Assembly: GCA_033791145.1 (NCBI GenBank)
Contig: JASJHH010000092.1
Coordinates: 1-9,034 of the forward strand
Direction: 5' to 3'
Source: JAALKW01 sp033791145
GTDB lineage: Bacteria > Pseudomonadota > Gammaproteobacteria > Legionellales > Legionellaceae
DNA: 9,034 nt
Below the pieces are notes generated by a model. That model saw nothing but the letters and a program-made list of their open reading frames with translations, did not search any database and had not been told where the DNA came from. Made by a program: the position numbers and the translations under genes. Positions 6,601-9,034 of this stretch are shown in pieces (the stretch's first letter is position 1; each line of letters begins with the position of its first letter).

Positions 6601-7794
6601 GATTTAACTGATGAGCGTAGAATTCGCGAAGAAGATATTTATCAACGGCTTCGTCATTTGTTGTTGGGTAAAATAGCAACCGGCGGACCCGATGGTCTTA
6701 AGTCAGGGACAAAAATTACAGCAGCGTATCTTGATCAATTGCGAGAAGAAAAATGGCTCAGCATTCATCTGAAAGAAGATCAAGCGAGTCAACAGCTTGA
6801 GCAGGTATCTAAGCAGTTAGATGATTTAGTAAAAGAAATCGAAACGCGATTTACTGAAAACCGTAAAAAAATCACACAAGGGGATGACTTAGCACCAGGT
6901 GTTCTTAAAATAGTTAAAGTTTACTTGGCGGTTAAACGACGTCTTCAACCGGGTGATAAAATGGCCGGTCGTCATGGAAATAAAGGGGTTATCTCGATTG
7001 TTGTTCCAATGGAAGATATGCCTCACCTTGAAGATGGGACGCCAGTTGATATTGTTTTAAATCCTTTAGGTGTTCCATCAAGGATGAATATCGGACAAGT
7101 GTTAGAAACGCATCTTGGTTTGGCAGCAAAAGGATTAGGTCATCGTATTGCTGACATGATAGATAATAAAGCAGGAATTGCTAAGCTTCGAAACTATTTA
7201 GGTGAAATTTACAATCATGACACGCGAAAACGCGTAGAACTTGAGCGTCTATCTGATCCTGAGCTAATGGTATTAGCCCAAAATCTTCGAACAGGTGTTC
7301 CGATGGCAACACCTGTATTTGATGGTGCGTCCGAAGCTGAAATTAAGAAAATGCTGAAGCTTGCGGAATTGCCAGAAAACGGGAAAACCATGTTAGTTGA
7401 CGGGCGTACGGGACGTTTGTTTGATAACCCTGTGACGGTTGGATATATGTATATTCTAAAATTAAATCACTTGGTTGATGACAAAATGCATGCGCGTTCG
7501 ACAGGTTCTTATAGTTTAGTAACACAACAACCATTGGGCGGTAAGGCTCAATTTGGTGGGCAACGCTTTGGAGAAATGGAAGTTTGGGCTTTAGAAGCTT
7601 AGGGCGCTGCTTATACATTACAAGAAATGCTGACGGTTAAGTCAGATGATGTCGCTGGAAGAACTAAAATGTATAAAAACATTGTAGATGGTGACCATCA
7701 AATGAATCCAGGGATGCCTGAATCGTTTAATGTATTGTTGAAAGAAATTCGTGCGCTTGGGATAGATATTGAGTTAGACCACGCTAAAACATAA
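3682..7794 (+). CDS. rpoB: RNA polymerase beta subunit, with an in-frame TAG
   Basis: This is the beta half of the RNA polymerase active-site cleft. ATG 3682 has GAGGA (3671-3675) six bases upstream. The rifampicin pocket starts at residue 522, GSSQLSQFMDQ, then THKRR, with Asp531, His541, Arg544 and Ser546 matching E. coli Asp516, His526, Arg529 and Ser531, the sensitive residues. GYNFEDSIL holds Glu828-Asp829 (E. coli 813-814), and Lys1093 and Lys1101 in GDKMAGRHGNKG match the catalytic-site lysines 1065 and 1073. The frame meets TAG at 7600-7602 after 1306 residues, directly after EVWALEA, where E. coli has Tyr1281. It then continues with GAAYTLQEMLTVKSDDV for 63 conserved codons to TAA 7792-7794, 1370 codons in all. 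The lost part would be the conserved C-terminal clamp/switch segment that contacts beta-prime. Confidence 0.95.
7600..7602 (+). other. In-frame amber codon in rpoB
   Basis: TAG sits in the codon where TAT or TAC (Tyr) is expected from E. coli; a single third-position change explains it. The frame is unchanged on both sides, so this is a substitution, not a frameshift. The following base is G, and I see no obvious recoding structure by eye. Confidence 0.9.
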
Positions 7795-7796
7795 TT

Positions 7797-7800
7797 GGAG
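7797..7800 (+). promoter_or_regulatory. Ribosome binding site for a TTG start of rpoC
   Basis: GGAG follows the distal rpoB TAA by two bases and lies eight bases before TTG 7809. The in-frame ATGs at 7827 and 7845 have no comparable site upstream, although 7845 aligns with the E. coli RpoC start. Confidence 0.65.
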
Positions 7801-7808
7801 ACATAAAC

Positions 7809-9034
7809 TTGGCTAGCATCGAACCAATGAAAAAAGCACCGTTAATGAGTGATTTGCTTGGCATGCTCAAGCAACAAGGGCACACTGAAGAATTTGATGA
7901 AATTCAAATTCGTCTTGCATCTCCTGAACTCATTCGATCTTGGTCTTATGGTGAAGTAAAAAAACCAGAAACCATTAATTATAGAACTTTTAAACCTGAG
8001 CGAGACGGTTTATTTTGCGCAAAGGTTTTTGGACCAATTAAAGATTATGAGTGTTTGTGTGGAAAATATAAACGATTAAAACATCGTGGTGTAATTTGTG
8101 AAAAATGTGGTGTGGAGCTTGCTTTAGCAAAAGTGCGTAGAGACAGAATGGCGCATATTGAACTAGCAAGTCCTGTTGCTCATATTTGGTTTTTAAAATC
8201 ATTGCCTTCTCGGATTGGTTTATTACTTGATATGACGCTAAGAGACATCGAGCGTGTTTTATATTTTGAAGCCTTTGTTGTTGTTGAGCCGGGGATGACA
8301 GAACTTGAGCGAGGTCAATTGCTCAATGATGAAGCCTATTTGGATGCAATGGAGGAGCATGGTGATGAATTTGATGCGCGAATGGGGGCTGAGGCCGTTC
8401 GTGATTTATTGCGTCAAATTGATATTGATGAAGAAATTAAAACACTTCGGGAAGAATTGCCAGGAATTAACTCAGAAACGAAGTCTAAGAAAATAACAAA
8501 ACGTTTAAAATTACTCGAAGCATTTCAAGCGTCAGGAAACAAGCCTGAGTGGATGGTGCTTGAAGTGTTACCGGTTTTACCACCAGATTTACGACCTTTA
8601 GTGCCTTTAGATGGTGGACGGTTTGCGACATCAGATCTGAATGATTTATATCGACGAGTGATTAATCGAAACAATCGTCTAAAGCGTTTATTAGATTTAA
8701 ATGCACCTGATATTATTGTGCGTAATGAGAAACGCATGTTGCAAGAAGCTGTAGATGCTTTGTTAGACAATGGTCGACGCGGACGGGCGATTACCGGCAG
8801 TAATAAACGTCCCTTGAAATCACTTGCAGATATGATTAAAGGAAAACAAGGTCGTTTCCGTCAAAATTTACTTGGAAAACGAGTGGATTATTCAGGGCGT
8901 TCAGTGATTGTAGTTGGACCGACACTTATGTTGCATCAGTGCGGTTTGCCTAAAAAAATGGCGCTGGAGCTCTTTAAGCCGTTTATTTTTAGTAAGCTTG
9001 AGTTTCGTGGGCTTGCAACCACGATTAAAGCTGC
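7809..9034 (+). CDS. rpoC: RNA polymerase beta-prime subunit, N-terminal part (partial at window end)
   Basis: Beta-prime carries the catalytic magnesium site and the DNA clamp. The frame is open for 408 codons and runs off the window. Numbered from TTG 7809, the N-terminal zinc site is CLCGKYKRLKHRGVICEKC, with cysteines 82, 84, 97 and 100 (E. coli 70, 72, 85, 88). Further landmarks are SLPSRIGLLLDMTLRDIERV, PEWMVLEVLPVLPPDLRPLV, the clamp coiled-coil stretch NDLYRRVINRNNRLKRLL, and LLGKRVDYSGRSVIVVGP near the end. The catalytic NADFDGD motif lies beyond the window. The TTG start is supported by GGAG at 7797-7800 and would add 12 residues to the E. coli N-terminus; ATG 7845 aligns with the usual start but lacks a binding site. 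No stop or shift is seen. The gap from the distal rpoB stop is 14 bases. Confidence 0.96.
   Translation, partial: MASIEPMKKAPLMSDLLGMLKQQGHTEEFDEIQIRLASPELIRSWSYGEVKKPETINYRTFKPERDGLFCAKVFGPIKDYECLCGKYKRLKHRGVICEKCGVELALAKVRRDRMAHIELASPVAHIWFLKSLPSRIGLLLDMTLRDIERVLYFEAFVVVEPGMTELERGQLLNDEAYLDAMEEHGDEFDARMGAEAVRDLLRQIDIDEEIKTLREELPGINSETKSKKITKRLKLLEAFQASGNKPEWMVLEVLPVLPPDLRPLVPLDGGRFATSDLNDLYRRVINRNNRLKRLLDLNAPDIIVRNEKRMLQEAVDALLDNGRRGRAITGSNKRPLKSLADMIKGKQGRFRQNLLGKRVDYSGRSVIVVGPTLMLHQCGLPKKMALELFKPFIFSKLEFRGLATTIKA

Noticed and set aside
7343..7618. Opposite-strand ORF spanning the rpoB TAG
   Set aside because: It resembles no family I know, lies over highly conserved rpoB coding sequence, and has no visible ribosome site or promoter.

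Overview
The window is one conserved bacterial chromosome segment, all on the + strand: end of tuf - tRNA-Trp - secE - nusG - rplK - rplA - rplJ - rplL - rpoB - start of rpoC. The protein sequences are clearly gammaproteobacterial. The N-terminus of RpoC, the RpoB rifampicin-pocket variants and the tuf-trpT-secE order remind me most of Legionellales relatives, but that placement is from memory and is an inference. Base composition leans AT-rich, and no mobile element, CRISPR array or foreign gene is visible.

Layout: 1-141 is the 3' end of elongation factor Tu. After a strong hairpin comes tRNA-Trp (208-283), then secE (300-671) and nusG (673-1224), the SecYEG translocon subunit and the transcription elongation factor. 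Next is the L11 operon, rplK (1279-1734) and rplA (1745-2441). A 199-base gap follows that holds a recognisable L10-leader RNA, then rplJ (2641-3165) and rplL (3194-3565), which build the ribosomal stalk. A hairpin spacer (3566-3681) leads into rpoB (3682-7794) and rpoC (7809 to the window end), the two large RNA polymerase subunits.

The genes work together as a growth-rate module of translation factor, secretion, elongation control, ribosomal stalk and base, and polymerase core. Known regulation fits what is visible: L1 feedback on rplK-rplA (candidate operator at 1233-1265), L10-L12 feedback on the L10 leader, and processing or attenuation between rplL and rpoB.

The surprise is that two essential genes are interrupted in an otherwise intact block. 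rplA has a 10-A run (1779-1788) that puts its start codon out of frame with the rest of the gene; removing one A gives a gapless L1. rpoB has an in-frame TAG (7600-7602) where E. coli has Tyr1281, yet the 63 codons after it are still almost perfectly conserved and run to a normal TAA. Either the assembly has errors, or the cell bypasses both sites (transcript slippage at the A-run, UAG readthrough or suppression in rpoB), or the disruptions are very recent. No unknown gene family or new type of system is seen; these two lesions are the real leads.
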